A stretch of DNA of 64,000 bases, taken from contig NZ_JACVEG010000003.1 in NCBI RefSeq assembly GCF_014596725.1, positions 327,884 to 391,883 on the forward strand, written 5' to 3'. This DNA is from Vibrio sp. Y2-5. Lineage in GTDB: Bacteria; Pseudomonadota; Gammaproteobacteria; Enterobacterales; Vibrionaceae. The notes under the pieces were generated by a model. It did not search any database. It was given only the letters and a program-made list of their open reading frames with translations, and was not told the DNA's origin. Within the stretch, counting starts at the first letter, position 1; every line of letters begins with the position of its first letter. Below, in pieces: positions 1 through 9,320 of the stretch. A program made the position numbers and the translations under genes.

Positions 1-19
1 AAGACATGGAGTAGATACC

Positions 20-688
20 TTGAAAAAAATCACATTAGCCCTAGCAGTGGCAATTGCATTATCTGGTTGTCAGGCAACTCAACGCCAAAACGCGACAACC
101 GGTGAAACAGAAACTAACTCTGCAACCAAAGGTGCTTTGCTCGGTGCTCTAGCAGGTGCAGCCGCAGGTTTAGCGACTGGTGATGACGCCAAAGAACGTC
201 GCAAATACGCACTTATTGGCGCTGCAGGCGGCGCTGCTGTCGGTGGTGGCGTTGGTTACTACTTTGACCAACAAGAAGCAGCGCTTCGCAAAGAACTATT
301 AAACTCAGGCGTACAAGTTGAACGTGTAGGCGAAAACCAACTGCTTCTTCGTCTGGAAAACGGTATCGGTTTCTCTACCAACTCTTACCAACTTGATTCA
401 AGCATTCATAACACCTTACGTGGTGTTGCTCGTATTCTTGTTGAATATCCTGATACCAGCCTTGTGATTGATGGCCACACTGATAGCACCGGCAGTGATA
501 ACACTAACCAAATTTTATCTGAACGCCGTGCTGAATCTGTTCGTTCATTCCTAATTTCGCAAGGTGTTGCTACTGGTCGAGCGGTTGCCCGCGGCAACGG
601 TGAGCGTTACCCGCTTTGCTCAAACAGCACTGCGCAAGGTCGTTCATGTAACCGTCGAGTAGAAATCCAAATTCTTCCGTTGAAATAA
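20..688 (+). CDS. yiaD: YiaD-like OmpA-family outer membrane lipoprotein
   Basis: The 222-aa product begins with a lipoprotein signal peptide ending in the lipobox LSGC (Cys17). Residues about 38-83 are a glycine-zipper segment rich in Gly/Ala, with a GYYFDQQE-type junction. Residues about 110-222 are an OmpA C-terminal peptidoglycan-binding domain, with IDGHTDSTG and the terminal NRRVEI motif. Length and domain order match E. coli YiaD (about 219 aa). The likely role is an outer membrane-anchored, peptidoglycan-tethered envelope protein. It is apparently monocistronic, followed by hairpins and an ERIC element. The precise function is unknown; the name rests on architecture only. Confidence 0.85.
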   Translation: MKKITLALAVAIALSGCQATQRQNATTGETETNSATKGALLGALAGAAAGLATGDDAKERRKYALIGAAGGAAVGGGVGYYFDQQEAALRKELLNSGVQVERVGENQLLLRLENGIGFSTNSYQLDSSIHNTLRGVARILVEYPDTSLVIDGHTDSTGSDNTNQILSERRAESVRSFLISQGVATGRAVARGNGERYPLCSNSTAQGRSCNRRVEIQILPLK

Positions 689-718
689 GCCTTTTTACAG
701 AAAAGTCCAATACCGCAA

Positions 719-757
719 AAAACGGAGTTTGGTTGACTTCAAAAGTTAACTCCGTTT
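719..757 (+). terminator. Putative terminator hairpin after the OmpA-family lipoprotein
   Basis: AAACGGAGTT at 719-728 pairs with AACTCCGTTT at 748-757 around a roughly 19-nt loop. A second hairpin, ATCCCAGC (797-804) / GCTGGGAT (811-818), follows just before the ERIC element. U-tracts are poor, so termination efficiency is uncertain. Confidence 0.5.
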
Positions 758-818
758 AACTCGCTAGCGACTAACGTTAAGATAGACTTAGTTTAAATCC
801 CAGCTATAAGGCTGGGAT

Positions 819-946
819 TATACTCGAACTACTTGGAGTTGCAGGTAGGCGACAAGTGAGTGAATCCCCATGAGCATAGATAAATTATGTGATTGGGGTG
901 AACGAACGTCGACAACACCGCTGCAGCATCAAGTAGGAAGAGTATA
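819..946. repeat. ERIC element (about 128 bp)
   Basis: The element has terminal inverted repeats TATACTC/GAGTATA and the ERIC core words GCAGGTAGGC, GTGAATCCCC and GATTGGGGTGAACGAACG, with a central imperfect stem. Size and core agree with the roughly 127-bp enterobacterial repetitive intergenic consensus, which is also known in Vibrio. It lies between the lipoprotein gene and the Sel1/J-domain gene. If transcribed it would form a long hairpin in the mRNA leader. A second copy is at 19690-19816. Confidence 0.88.
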
Positions 947-975
947 TTCTCTGAAGTAGAACACGGAAGGTCATC

Positions 976-1989
976 TTGAATCGACTGATTATTGGACTTA
1001 TTTCACTCTGCTGGGCTTTCTCTTCTTATGCAGATACGGCCAGTGCTCAAATCGCTGAACTAAAGCAAAGAGCCAGCAATAACGATGCTGCCGCTCAATA
1101 TCAGTTAGCCCTTCACTATCAAAAAAGTGAAGGCACTCCGCAAGATTTAAACGAAGCCTTCTACTGGTTTCAGCAAGCTTCCGAAAAAAAACAATCTCAG
1201 GCGATGCATCAACTGGCAAAGATGTATTTACAGGGTCTAGGTACTGAATTAAATACTGCGGAAGGCATTTACTGGCTAACCCAACTGGCGACGCAAGGGG
1301 ATACTAAGGCGCAATATGAGCTAGGAAAGCTATATCAGACATTGAAAAACGCCCCTACTTCGCAGCAGATGGCAGAAATTTGGTTCCGTACAGCCGCCGA
1401 ATCACTTCCTGAAGCAGAACAAGCTTACGCTCAGATATTGGAAGATAAGTTTAACCAACAAAGAGCAAAACAAGTCTCAGCGATTGACCAGCTCAACAAC
1501 GAGGCAGCTTCTCAGCAAGAGACATTGACTACACCATCCGATTTAGACTTAAACAAACTGAATTGGGCCTATGTTGTGATACTGGCATCGATTGCTCTGC
1601 TAATGCTTGTGGCCTCACTCTATCAGCGCAAAAAAAGACAAAAACTTGAGACATCTGCGTCAGACCAATTAACCGAGCAACAACAGCTAGAGCAAAAGCT
1701 CGCAGATCATACCGCCGTTATTAAAAAGCAAAAAAGACAACTCGAAATTCTTTATCAGGAGTTAAAACGGTCACAAAAAAACCAAGCGAGTTCAAACCAA
1801 GATCAGAAGTTTCAACTCGCCTGCTCAGTATTTGGCTATCATCCAAGTCAACTGCCTGATGAGAAAGCCATTAAGGTTCGCTATAAGCAATTATCCAAGA
1901 TCTACCATCCAGATATGAAAGGTAGCGACGAAGAGATGAAGCGCTTAAATGGCGCTCTCAAAACCATCCTAAATAAAGTTAACAATTAG
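976..1989 (+). CDS. Sel1-repeat membrane protein with C-terminal J domain
   Basis: This 337-aa protein starts at TTG, chosen because GGAAGG lies just upstream and the first 19 residues form a signal peptide. Sel1-like repeats (about residues 37-144, with AAQYQLALHY and LAKMYLQGLG words) precede one transmembrane helix (about 196-215). A basic, Gln-rich coiled-coil stretch follows (about 220-265), then a short J domain ending the protein with the HPD tripeptide at about 311-313. Sel1 repeats are protein-interaction solenoids and J domains stimulate Hsp70. I infer a membrane-anchored co-chaperone with periplasmic Sel1 repeats and a cytoplasmic J domain presented to DnaK. The substrate is unknown. 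Confidence 0.75.
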   Translation: MNRLIIGLISLCWAFSSYADTASAQIAELKQRASNNDAAAQYQLALHYQKSEGTPQDLNEAFYWFQQASEKKQSQAMHQLAKMYLQGLGTELNTAEGIYWLTQLATQGDTKAQYELGKLYQTLKNAPTSQQMAEIWFRTAAESLPEAEQAYAQILEDKFNQQRAKQVSAIDQLNNEAASQQETLTTPSDLDLNKLNWAYVVILASIALLMLVASLYQRKKRQKLETSASDQLTEQQQLEQKLADHTAVIKKQKRQLEILYQELKRSQKNQASSNQDQKFQLACSVFGYHPSQLPDEKAIKVRYKQLSKIYHPDMKGSDEEMKRLNGALKTILNKVNN

Positions 1990-2204
1990 TTACAAATGGA
2001 AGCCATCAACATCCTCATCCTTTTAAATACTTACATTTTGCAATCGATAACACTCTCATTATTACAACATTTTATTAACTTAATTCACTTTACTGTGGCA
2101 TAATCCGCGCAAATTTGGCGCCTAGCTAGGAAGCTTTTCAGCTCGCTCTCATTTTTTCGAAGAGACTGAGGTGAAGACCTTTTAATTATCAGTAAGGAGA
2201 AGAA

Positions 2205-2393
2205 ATGTTTACTATTGGAGGCGTGTGTGACTGGTGTAAAAGACCGAGTTTACTACTGACTAAGCACGAATATGTAGATGGTAAAGCCCATCACTCTTGT
2301 GACCGTTGTAATGACTTTGCACGTATGGATGTAAGACAATTCAATATCGCAGAGCAAGCGGTGAGGGAGCGACAACAAACGCACTCCCTATAG
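2205..2393 (+). CDS. Small CxxC/CxxC putative zinc-binding protein
   Basis: This 62-aa protein has two cysteine pairs, CDWC near residue 8 and CDRC near residue 33, spaced like a minimal zinc ribbon. The rest is polar and there is no signal peptide or membrane helix. The start is supported by an AAGGAG ribosome binding site about 6 nt upstream of the ATG. The gene stands alone, with an AT-rich upstream region and the convergent diguanylate cyclase gene downstream. I do not recognise a named family. A zinc-binding regulatory or adaptor role is only an inference from the cysteines. Confidence 0.7.
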   Translation: MFTIGGVCDWCKRPSLLLTKHEYVDGKAHHSCDRCNDFARMDVRQFNIAEQAVRERQQTHSL

Positions 2394-2420
2394 TTTTATA
2401 AGTAATTAACTCATAAGTGA

Positions 2421-4397
2421 TTAATTTCTATTTGTGGTTCGAAACCTGTGTTTAGATTCATACATAGATTGATCAGCGAGATTCAGCGCATCATCGAGGG
2501 GAAGGTTTTTCTCTAGATCATTAACCATCCCCATTGAAACACTCACCAACAACTCAGTTTCTGTAATACTGTTATAAAATGTAAACTGTCTGATGTTATC
2601 GAGCATTTTCTGCGCCCGTTGTGCATCAACACTCGCGACCAACACAAACTCATCCCCACCGATACGGTACGCTTCTCCTTTCCAAAAGCGTTTGATGTTC
2701 GTACTTAGCTGTTTCAAAACCTTATCGCCAACATTATGACCATAGCAGTCGTTAATCTGCTTGAATTTGTTAATGTCCAAGTAAACAAGAACTTTTCTCT
2801 TAGGGAATTGATTGCCATATTTCTTATAAAGCGCCAGTCTATTTCTTAATCGTGTTAACTCATCGGTAATTGAGCGACGATGAAAAACAAACACCACACA
2901 AACCAAGATAGAAATAATAAACAGAAATCTAACAATAGTATTTCTACTTATTTTCTTTTGAGTTTGTATCGTTGTATACCAATCTGGTGGAAAATCATAT
3001 TTTTTTATTATAGTTTCAACATTAATTAAATTAATCGCTTTGGAAAATAAATCAGACAATATTCTCCCCTTTTCGTTTTTCTGAAACCCGAAGCCCAACT
3101 CATAAGAATAAAATGCACCGACATCTTTATCTTCGACAATAGGTAGAATGTTTTTAGAATAACGCAATTTGTGGTTGAATGTAGCTCTAATTATTGCAAT
3201 GTAGTCTACTTCATTAGTCAATAAACCATTAAGTAAGTCATTTTGTGTCTTATAGTAGACAAATTTTTTCTCAGGCAGCATTTCATTTAGCAGTGAAGCT
3301 AAGAAGTTACCTTCTATCACACCTATTTTTTCGATAAACATTTCAGAAATAGAGTGATACACACCGTCTTTATAATTTTTTCGTTTTGCCAGTATCGCTT
3401 CTGGACTGTAATAGCCATCACTGAAAAAGAACAGTTCTTTGCGCTTATCAGTAATCGCGAGAGGTGACAATACATCAATAGAGTGGTCAACTAAGCTGGT
3501 ATACATGCTAGCCCAAGATTCATCAGCTTGGCTGACTAGCTGACAGTCAAGCTGAAGTACATTGCAGGCTTGAAACAAAATTTCAGCTGCGATGCCATCG
3601 ACACTGCCGTCAAATTGATAGTTGGCAAACAATACCATGTTTTCGAGTTTTATTTTAATAGGCTCTCTTACATCCAATCCGCTTTGAATAACTTGCTTAC
3701 GCAGAGCCTGTTTTCGTACAGACAATTGGTAGTTATCAACGGATTCTCGCGACAATTTTTGAAAACTTGGCGTGTGAGCATGGTCTTCAATAAGACCTAA
3801 CAAATCCTGATTTTTGCCTTTTGGTGTAACAACTGATACCGGGTACAACGATATGTGATCATTAAATAAATACGCATCAAAGCCAGACAACATCATTTTT
3901 TCTAACTGATTCATACCGTCAACCACCCCATCGACTTGATGGGAGTTCAACATAGCTATTGCGTCGTCAATATTCCGATATTCAATAAATTCCAAATCCG
4001 GAAAACCTTCCGCAATGGTACTCTTTATTGTGGTATTTTCAGGAACAGCAAGAATGGAGATATTATCAATATCTGCCTTGCCTATGGTAAAAATGTAAAT
4101 GTATTCAATACCAATAGGTAGAGAAAAATCTAAATCTTTGGTTCTTTCTTGTGTATATGTCACGTTAGATAGGAAATCGACATAGCCTCGTTCAACCGCC
4201 TCTAATGCTTCAGAGAAATTGTCAAATTCTATGTATTCAAATTTTATATTATTTTTCTTAGATACAGAATCAAACAGTATCTTTGTTATAATATCTTCAT
4301 GTTCGGTTCCGACCAAATAGCTCGTTTCATTATTTGCCAGAACTCCGAATGAAAATAAGGAGACAATAAGTAAAATAAAGCATCGAAATTTATACAT
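2421..4397 (-). CDS. Sensor diguanylate cyclase with tandem SBP_bac_3 domains (second of pair)
   Basis: The 658-aa protein is read from the ATG at 4397, which has a GGGGTGG ribosome binding site and opens a clear signal peptide; a longer frame exists. After the signal come two periplasmic solute-binding (SBP_bac_3/PBP2-like) domains, about residues 20-250 and 250-470, in a BvgS-like tandem. One transmembrane helix follows (about 490-510), then a GGDEF domain with the intact RIGGDEF motif at about 578-584. The canonical RxxD inhibitory site is not seen at its usual place. Predicted role: c-di-GMP synthesis in response to a periplasmic amino-acid-like ligand. The gene lies 22 bp downstream of a paralogue, probably co-transcribed. 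Confidence 0.85.
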   Translation of the reverse strand: MYKFRCFILLIVSLFSFGVLANNETSYLVGTEHEDIITKILFDSVSKKNNIKFEYIEFDNFSEALEAVERGYVDFLSNVTYTQERTKDLDFSLPIGIEYIYIFTIGKADIDNISILAVPENTTIKSTIAEGFPDLEFIEYRNIDDAIAMLNSHQVDGVVDGMNQLEKMMLSGFDAYLFNDHISLYPVSVVTPKGKNQDLLGLIEDHAHTPSFQKLSRESVDNYQLSVRKQALRKQVIQSGLDVREPIKIKLENMVLFANYQFDGSVDGIAAEILFQACNVLQLDCQLVSQADESWASMYTSLVDHSIDVLSPLAITDKRKELFFFSDGYYSPEAILAKRKNYKDGVYHSISEMFIEKIGVIEGNFLASLLNEMLPEKKFVYYKTQNDLLNGLLTNEVDYIAIIRATFNHKLRYSKNILPIVEDKDVGAFYSYELGFGFQKNEKGRILSDLFSKAINLINVETIIKKYDFPPDWYTTIQTQKKISRNTIVRFLFIISILVCVVFVFHRRSITDELTRLRNRLALYKKYGNQFPKRKVLVYLDINKFKQINDCYGHNVGDKVLKQLSTNIKRFWKGEAYRIGGDEFVLVASVDAQRAQKMLDNIRQFTFYNSITETELLVSVSMGMVNDLEKNLPLDDALNLADQSMYESKHRFRTTNRN

Positions 4398-4419
4398 CGA
4401 CCACCCCAACTTTCCATAA

Positions 4420-6387
4420 TTAAGCCATCTTGGCTTTATACATTTGAGTGTCGGCGATATGAATACAATCATCGATAGACAAATTATCGCCCTTAGATAA
4501 ATAATAACCATAAGAAATTGTCACATTGAATTTTCGACTGTATATATCAGTAAATTCAAAACAACCAATATTTGATAACTTTTGCTCAATATCTTTTTCG
4601 CGGATTTGGCCGATTAAAATGAATTCGTCGCCACCTATACGATAGCTGTCGCAGTTCCAGTAGAAACGTATATTTTCAGCTATTTTCTTTAGTACCTCGT
4701 CTCCAACTGCATGACCGTAAGTATCATTTATCGTTTTAAATTTGTTCACATCGAAATAGACCAACACCTGTTCAGGATACAAACCGTGTTTATATTTTTT
4801 ATACAAAGCCAAGCGATTTTTCAGTTTGGTTAGGCTATCTGTAATCGATTGTTTATGCCAAATAAATGAAAGTAAAATCAATGCAAGCGTTATCACTAAA
4901 AACAGCTGTTGACTCTGATTTGTGAACCTTTTTTGGCTTAGTAGAGTTAGTTGCCAGTCTGGTTGGTAATCGTATTTTTTTATTATGCTATCCATATCGA
5001 TAAGTCGAATAGCTTCATTGAAGAGTTCAGCAAGTTTTCCACCTTCGCTATTTCTTTTAAAAGCGATACCGATTCCATAGCTAAAGAAAGTGCCAATGGT
5101 GTCATCTTCTATGATTGGAAAAATTGTTCGAGCATCGCGAACAAGTTCGTTATACGACAGACGTGACATGGCAATATAGTCAATTTCGTTAGCCAAAAGC
5201 GCTTGTAGTTGCTCTGTCGCGGTCGTAAAAGCGTGAAAAGACTTGTGCGGAAGCCTACGGTGAAGAATGGCTTCCGTCATTCCGTCTTGAATCACGCCAA
5301 TACGTTCAGATATAAGTTCAGAAACAGAGCGATATACCCCATCTTTATAACCATTGCGTTTTACAACGATAAGTTCATTAGTATAAAAACTTTCACTCAA
5401 ATGAACTTGTTCTTCCCGACCAGATACCAACGCTATAGGAGATAGGATATCAATTTCTCCACTGAGTAAGTTTTCATACCGAGATTGCCAATCACTTTCT
5501 TTAGCGGCTTTAACATCACACTCAATACGCATCAACAGGCAAGCTTCAATCATCACTTCAGCGGCGATGCCTATAACCTTTCCGTTGTCATTTTGTACAC
5601 CATAGCGACGGTAGTCCTCGACAGCCACTTTGAAGGGGCGATTGATGTCAACGTCACTCAGCAGCACTCTTTTTCTCAATGCTTGGCGTTGAACGTTGAA
5701 TTGGTAATTTTCAGCGGTTGTTCGAATAAGGCGTTGAAAATCTGGGTGGTGTATTCGCTGTTCGATTTTTCGTAGAAGTTCGACATTTTCGGGTTTAGCT
5801 GTCACTAAAGAGACTGGTTTTAGTGGAAACTGGTAATTGAGTAATTGGGCGTTCATACCGGCTAATGCCATAAATCTCAACTGCACAGCCGAATCAATGA
5901 CTCCTTCGACTGTGCCATTCTCAAGCCACTCTTTTGCTTGAGCGATATTTGTGTATTTTACGATCTTAAGATTAGGATTATGAGTTAGCATTAACTCAGC
6001 GAACACTGTTCCACTGGGAATAGCTAATGTTGAAATATCCCTAATATTGGTTTTGCCTAAACTGAAAAGATAAGTGTATTCAATGTTAGTTGGTTCTGAA
6101 AATATCAGCTTCTTTGCACGTTCTTTTGTATAGGTAACACCGATAGCAAAATCAATCTCACCTGTAACAACGGAATCTAACCTTGGTGCATATTCTGCAA
6201 AACGAATAAGATCAAACTTTATCGACAGCTCCTGAGCTACTCTTTCCAATATCGTTTCGGATATAACATCATCAGTGCTGATGGCAATACTATAAGTCGA
6301 TTCGTCAGCAGCAACAGCATTACCTACTAGACGAACCAATAAGCATAGAAAAATGATAATGCGGTAAAAATACTGGAGAACTTTCAT
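4420..6387 (-). CDS. Sensor diguanylate cyclase with tandem SBP_bac_3 domains (first of pair)
   Basis: The 655-aa paralogue of the next gene has the same layout: signal peptide, two SBP_bac_3 domains, one transmembrane helix, GGDEF. The ATG at 6387 is preferred because it starts the hydrophobic leader; 62 more codons are open upstream but look non-coding. The active-site RIGGDEF lies at about 583-589. Shared words with the neighbour include QALRKRV and YKDGVYRSVSE, pointing to local duplication. A canonical RxxD I-site is not evident. Expected product is c-di-GMP; ligand and targets are unknown. Confidence 0.85.
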   Translation of the reverse strand: MKVLQYFYRIIIFLCLLVRLVGNAVAADESTYSIAISTDDVISETILERVAQELSIKFDLIRFAEYAPRLDSVVTGEIDFAIGVTYTKERAKKLIFSEPTNIEYTYLFSLGKTNIRDISTLAIPSGTVFAELMLTHNPNLKIVKYTNIAQAKEWLENGTVEGVIDSAVQLRFMALAGMNAQLLNYQFPLKPVSLVTAKPENVELLRKIEQRIHHPDFQRLIRTTAENYQFNVQRQALRKRVLLSDVDINRPFKVAVEDYRRYGVQNDNGKVIGIAAEVMIEACLLMRIECDVKAAKESDWQSRYENLLSGEIDILSPIALVSGREEQVHLSESFYTNELIVVKRNGYKDGVYRSVSELISERIGVIQDGMTEAILHRRLPHKSFHAFTTATEQLQALLANEIDYIAMSRLSYNELVRDARTIFPIIEDDTIGTFFSYGIGIAFKRNSEGGKLAELFNEAIRLIDMDSIIKKYDYQPDWQLTLLSQKRFTNQSQQLFLVITLALILLSFIWHKQSITDSLTKLKNRLALYKKYKHGLYPEQVLVYFDVNKFKTINDTYGHAVGDEVLKKIAENIRFYWNCDSYRIGGDEFILIGQIREKDIEQKLSNIGCFEFTDIYSRKFNVTISYGYYLSKGDNLSIDDCIHIADTQMYKAKMA

Positions 6388-6805
6388 TCGCGACTTCGAC
6401 TTAATGAATACAACAGAGAGTTTAATGGATACAAGGCAGACCAGCCTATAGAGGCTCTCGTAGGAAAATTCTCTAAATCTTGATGACTCTGGGAAATATA
6501 ACCCTAAAGCATATAAAACCGCTGAATAGTCTCTGACCCAACTTCTTGATTCAGAAAGTATTCCCGCAACCAATGCTGTATAGGCTGTATAAGACCAAAA
6601 ATCTAACGTTCCTCAATAAAACTTGAAATGAATCCGCGCTCTGAAATCGGCGAATATGCCTACGGTTTTTTATCATTTATCAATGAATTAGATATCTAAC
6701 TATAATTTTTGCTCAAATTTCCCACAAAAATATCAATTTCTTCTTGATCAGTATTTGGTTTAATACTACTGTATACACATACAGCATGTATAAAAGGACA
6801 GTGTT
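6388..6805. promoter_or_regulatory. Intergenic region between sensor diguanylate cyclase pair and sulA
   Basis: This 418-bp divergent region holds the leader of the cyclase genes on the minus strand and the SOS promoter of sulA on the plus strand. Apart from the LexA box at 6769-6784 I see no repeat or RNA gene. Confidence 0.5.
6769..6784 (+). promoter_or_regulatory. LexA (SOS) box upstream of sulA
   Basis: The 16-mer CTGTATACACATACAG fits the gammaproteobacterial LexA consensus CTGT-N8-ACAG exactly. It lies 21 bp upstream of the sulA start codon, overlapping the likely promoter, so repression by LexA and induction by DNA damage are expected. Confidence 0.93.
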
Positions 6806-7225
6806 ATGCTTAATAGTGAATTGGTAGTTAACAAATCATTCGGTGTTGAATCAAACGTAACTCATTTTGGCAATCCAACGTGTGGGCACTCATATTCCGC
6901 GACACAAGCCGCAGATATGTTAGTTCGCCTTTCGCGTCTATCCCAGCACAAACAGTGGATCCTATTTACTGGTGAATGCCCACGTCCTCAATACCACGAG
7001 CTATCAGCACACCAAATACATTGCAGTAGAATTCTTCATATGAAGCCATCACAGTCACAATCAGAAATCACCATTGTGATGAAAGCCATTCAATCTGGTA
7101 ACGCGAGTGCCGTCGTTGCTTCTGGGAACATCGATATTGTCAGCCAAAAACTACTCAAGCAAATGGCAACAGAATATCGCTGTGAAGTATTTTTCTTAGA
7201 ACCAACATCACCACAATTTCACTAA
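6806..7225 (+). CDS. sulA: Cell division inhibitor SulA
   Basis: The 139-aa product resembles the SulA family in size and in its RecA-like core. It has the WILFTGECPRP strand, a central LARRLHHMKPS-like segment (here CSRILHMKPSQS) and the ASAVVASG strand. SulA binds FtsZ and blocks septation after DNA damage. The perfect LexA box just upstream strongly supports the call. The gene is monocistronic, with a hairpin terminator at 7243-7266. The C-terminus, where Lon degrons lie in E. coli SulA, is not similar enough to judge. Confidence 0.9.
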   Translation: MLNSELVVNKSFGVESNVTHFGNPTCGHSYSATQAADMLVRLSRLSQHKQWILFTGECPRPQYHELSAHQIHCSRILHMKPSQSQSEITIVMKAIQSGNASAVVASGNIDIVSQKLLKQMATEYRCEVFFLEPTSPQFH

Positions 7226-7242
7226 TTTCTATCACTGCTTTT

Positions 7243-7266
7243 GCCCTCTCCATGAGAGGGCTTTTT
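7243..7266 (+). terminator. Rho-independent terminator of sulA
   Basis: GCCCTCTC-CAT-GAGAGGGC followed by TTTTT gives an 8-bp GC-rich stem with a U-tract 18 nt after the sulA stop codon. Confidence 0.9.
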
Positions 7267-7371
7267 CTTCTATTTCCTGAATGCTTTGCATCCCCCACTC
7301 TCTAGCATTTCATTTTGTGCATGTTTCTATGACTCTATTTTTACACCATGTCTACGAACAAAAAGATATTT

Positions 7372-7387
7372 AAGCAAACGTTTGCTT
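7372..7387 (+). promoter_or_regulatory. PurR operator upstream of purC
   Basis: The perfect 16-bp palindrome AAGCAAACGTTTGCTT matches the PurR consensus (ACGCAAACGTTTGCGT) in the central 12 bases. It lies about 160 bp upstream of purC and implies repression by PurR with purine co-repressor. Confidence 0.88.
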
Positions 7388-7549
7388 TTTATATGGCGAC
7401 ATAAAATAGTTCTGGTATGATGCGCGCAGTAATTGATATCTCACCGTGCTTAGATATCTTCTTTCTATACCCTCATCTCTTAAGGCTGCCACTGCGACAG
7501 TTTATAAGTAACGGGTATATGACGTTTGAAATAAGATAGGAATGTCTCC

Positions 7550-8653
7550 ATGAGCCTTGCTGACCAAGTTCTTGCCGTCAATGACGATCTCCCAATTCGT
7601 ACCCATCAGCCTGTTCATAGCGGTAAAGTTCGCTCTGTGTACTGGCTAACTGAAGAAGACAGCCGTCGCCTTATCAAAGAGAAAGGCTATGACGTCGCTG
7701 AAGATGCCCCACTTGCCATCATGGTAATTAGCGACCGTATCTCTGCGTTCGATTGTATCTGGCATGCTGAAGGCGGCATTGCAGGGGTTCCGGGTAAAGG
7801 CGCGGCACTTAATGCTATCTCAAATCATTGGTTCAAACTTTTTAAAGACAACGGTCTTGCGGATAGCCATATTCTGGATATCCCACACCCATTTGTGTGG
7901 ATTGTTCAAAAAGCCAAGCCAATTAAGATTGAAGCCATTTGTCGTCAATACATCACGGGCTCCATGTGGCGTGCATACGCAAAAGGCGAACGTGAGTTCT
8001 GCGGTATTGAACTTCCTGAAGGTTTAGAAAAAGACAAAGCTCTTCCTGAACTGCTAATGACACCTTCAACAAAAGGTATTCTAAAAGGCATTCCTGGCGT
8101 TCCTGAAGCAGACGATGTGAACATCACTCGTAAAAATATCGAAGACAACTTCGCAGCATTCAATTTCAGCAAAGCGGAAGATATTGCACTGTACGAAAAA
8201 CTTCTGAAAGAAGGCTTTAGTGTGATTAGCCAAGCGCTGAAAGAAATCGGCCAGATCTTTGTAGACACCAAATTTGAATTTGGTTACGTAACCGATGCTA
8301 ACGGCGCAGAAAAACTGATCTACATGGATGAAGTGGGTACTCCAGACTCATCTCGTATTTGGGATGAAGCACAGTACTTACAGGGCAACATCGTTGAGAA
8401 CTCGAAAGAAGGCTTCCGTCAGTTCCTATTAAACTACTTCCCTGACCCGGATATCCTACTTAACAAAGAGCGTATGCCTGAGCGCGAAGCACTGGCACGT
8501 GACAATGCCCTGCCACTAGAAGCACTAATGGATATTTCACGCACTTACTTGGGTATTGCAGAGAAAGTTGTCGGCCATAAAATTGAGCTAAGTGATAATC
8601 CTAAGCAGGAAATCATCCAGATTCTAGACGGGCAATATGGTCTGATTGATTAA
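7550..8653 (+). CDS. purC: Phosphoribosylaminoimidazole-succinocarboxamide synthase (SAICAR synthetase)
   Basis: The 367-aa enzyme condenses CAIR with aspartate using ATP in de novo purine synthesis. Recognisable family segments are GKVRSVYWL near the N-terminus, [24 protein letters not shown] and [13 protein letters not shown]. It is longer than the 237-aa E. coli enzyme and corresponds to the long PurC form seen in vibrios. An AGGA ribosome binding site precedes the ATG. The gene is monocistronic, with a PurR operator upstream and a hairpin terminator downstream. Confidence 0.95.
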   Translation: MSLADQVLAVNDDLPIRTHQPVHSGKVRSVYWLTEEDSRRLIKEKGYDVAEDAPLAIMVISDRISAFDCIWHAEGGIAGVPGKGAALNAISNHWFKLFKDNGLADSHILDIPHPFVWIVQKAKPIKIEAICRQYITGSMWRAYAKGEREFCGIELPEGLEKDKALPELLMTPSTKGILKGIPGVPEADDVNITRKNIEDNFAAFNFSKAEDIALYEKLLKEGFSVISQALKEIGQIFVDTKFEFGYVTDANGAEKLIYMDEVGTPDSSRIWDEAQYLQGNIVENSKEGFRQFLLNYFPDPDILLNKERMPEREALARDNALPLEALMDISRTYLGIAEKVVGHKIELSDNPKQEIIQILDGQYGLID

Positions 8654-8666
8654 TCTTCTGCTCAGT

Positions 8667-8723
8667 AAAAAGGGCGTTTAACTACCAGTTTCCAAAAGAA
8701 ACTATTTAGTTAAGCGCCCTTTT
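8667..8723 (+). terminator. Terminator of purC
   Basis: AAAAGGGCG plus TTTAACTA pairs with TAGTTAAGCGCCCTTTT across a roughly 20-nt loop. It is nearly symmetrical, so it may also serve the convergent gene at 8741-9118. Confidence 0.75.
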
Positions 8724-8740
8724 CATTTCTGAATAAAACA

Positions 8741-9118
8741 TCACAGAGTGATAATAAATTCGTCTTGCTTTCCCGCTTTAATATGAGCTTCACAGTGAGA
8801 TTGGATAGACTCAAGCTGTTGTTCATCCAATGCATATGGCATCACAAGCTTAATTTCTTCAATTCCTTCGCGTTTCGCTAACTTCACCAGTTCAATAAGA
8901 TTTGACTCATCGCTGTGGTTACTTGATAAACGCTTTAACGCTATTTCCCAAAGCCTATCTTCAGGACTCATTCTTTCTTTTACCGATTCATTCCAGACAG
9001 TACCAAAAACCGGAGCAAACGATTTCAGCGCTTCAGAAAAGGTCCATTTCTTGGAACTTGAGGTTCCTAAAAAAGTGGTGTAATCAAACACTGCGCAAAT
9101 TCGTTGTGGTTTATCCAT
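8741..9118 (-). CDS. Conserved hypothetical protein, function unknown
   Basis: I prefer the ATG at 9118 (125 aa) because GGGGA lies six bases upstream; an in-frame ATG at 9166 would give 141 aa with no usable ribosome binding site. The protein is soluble, with no signal peptide or membrane segment. Visible words are CAVFDYTTFLGT, FSEALKSFAPVFG and EIKLVMPYALDEQQL. I recognise no domain. It stands alone between convergent purC and the helicase gene on the same strand, with 200 bp of AT-rich sequence upstream. Confidence 0.65.
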   Translation of the reverse strand: MDKPQRICAVFDYTTFLGTSSSKKWTFSEALKSFAPVFGTVWNESVKERMSPEDRLWEIALKRLSSNHSDESNLIELVKLAKREGIEEIKLVMPYALDEQQLESIQSHCEAHIKAGKQDEFIITL

Positions 9119-9320
9119 TCTGTTCCCCGACATAATTGGCAACACAGTGTTATCAATATTAGACATCCCTAACTTTATAGCAATACGATATAAAAAAACG
9201 TTCTTTTATGCCCTTATTTTCATGGTCACTGATATATAAAAACCAAATTGGTAACAAAAAGTAGCTACAGCGTTCAACAACCTATGCCTTAATGATTAAT
9301 ATTTTAGATTTAAAACATAT

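Noticed and set aside
6388..6573. N-terminal extension of the first diguanylate cyclase
   Set aside because: The 62 additional codons precede a clear signal peptide and would bury it; the extension is not expected to be translated.
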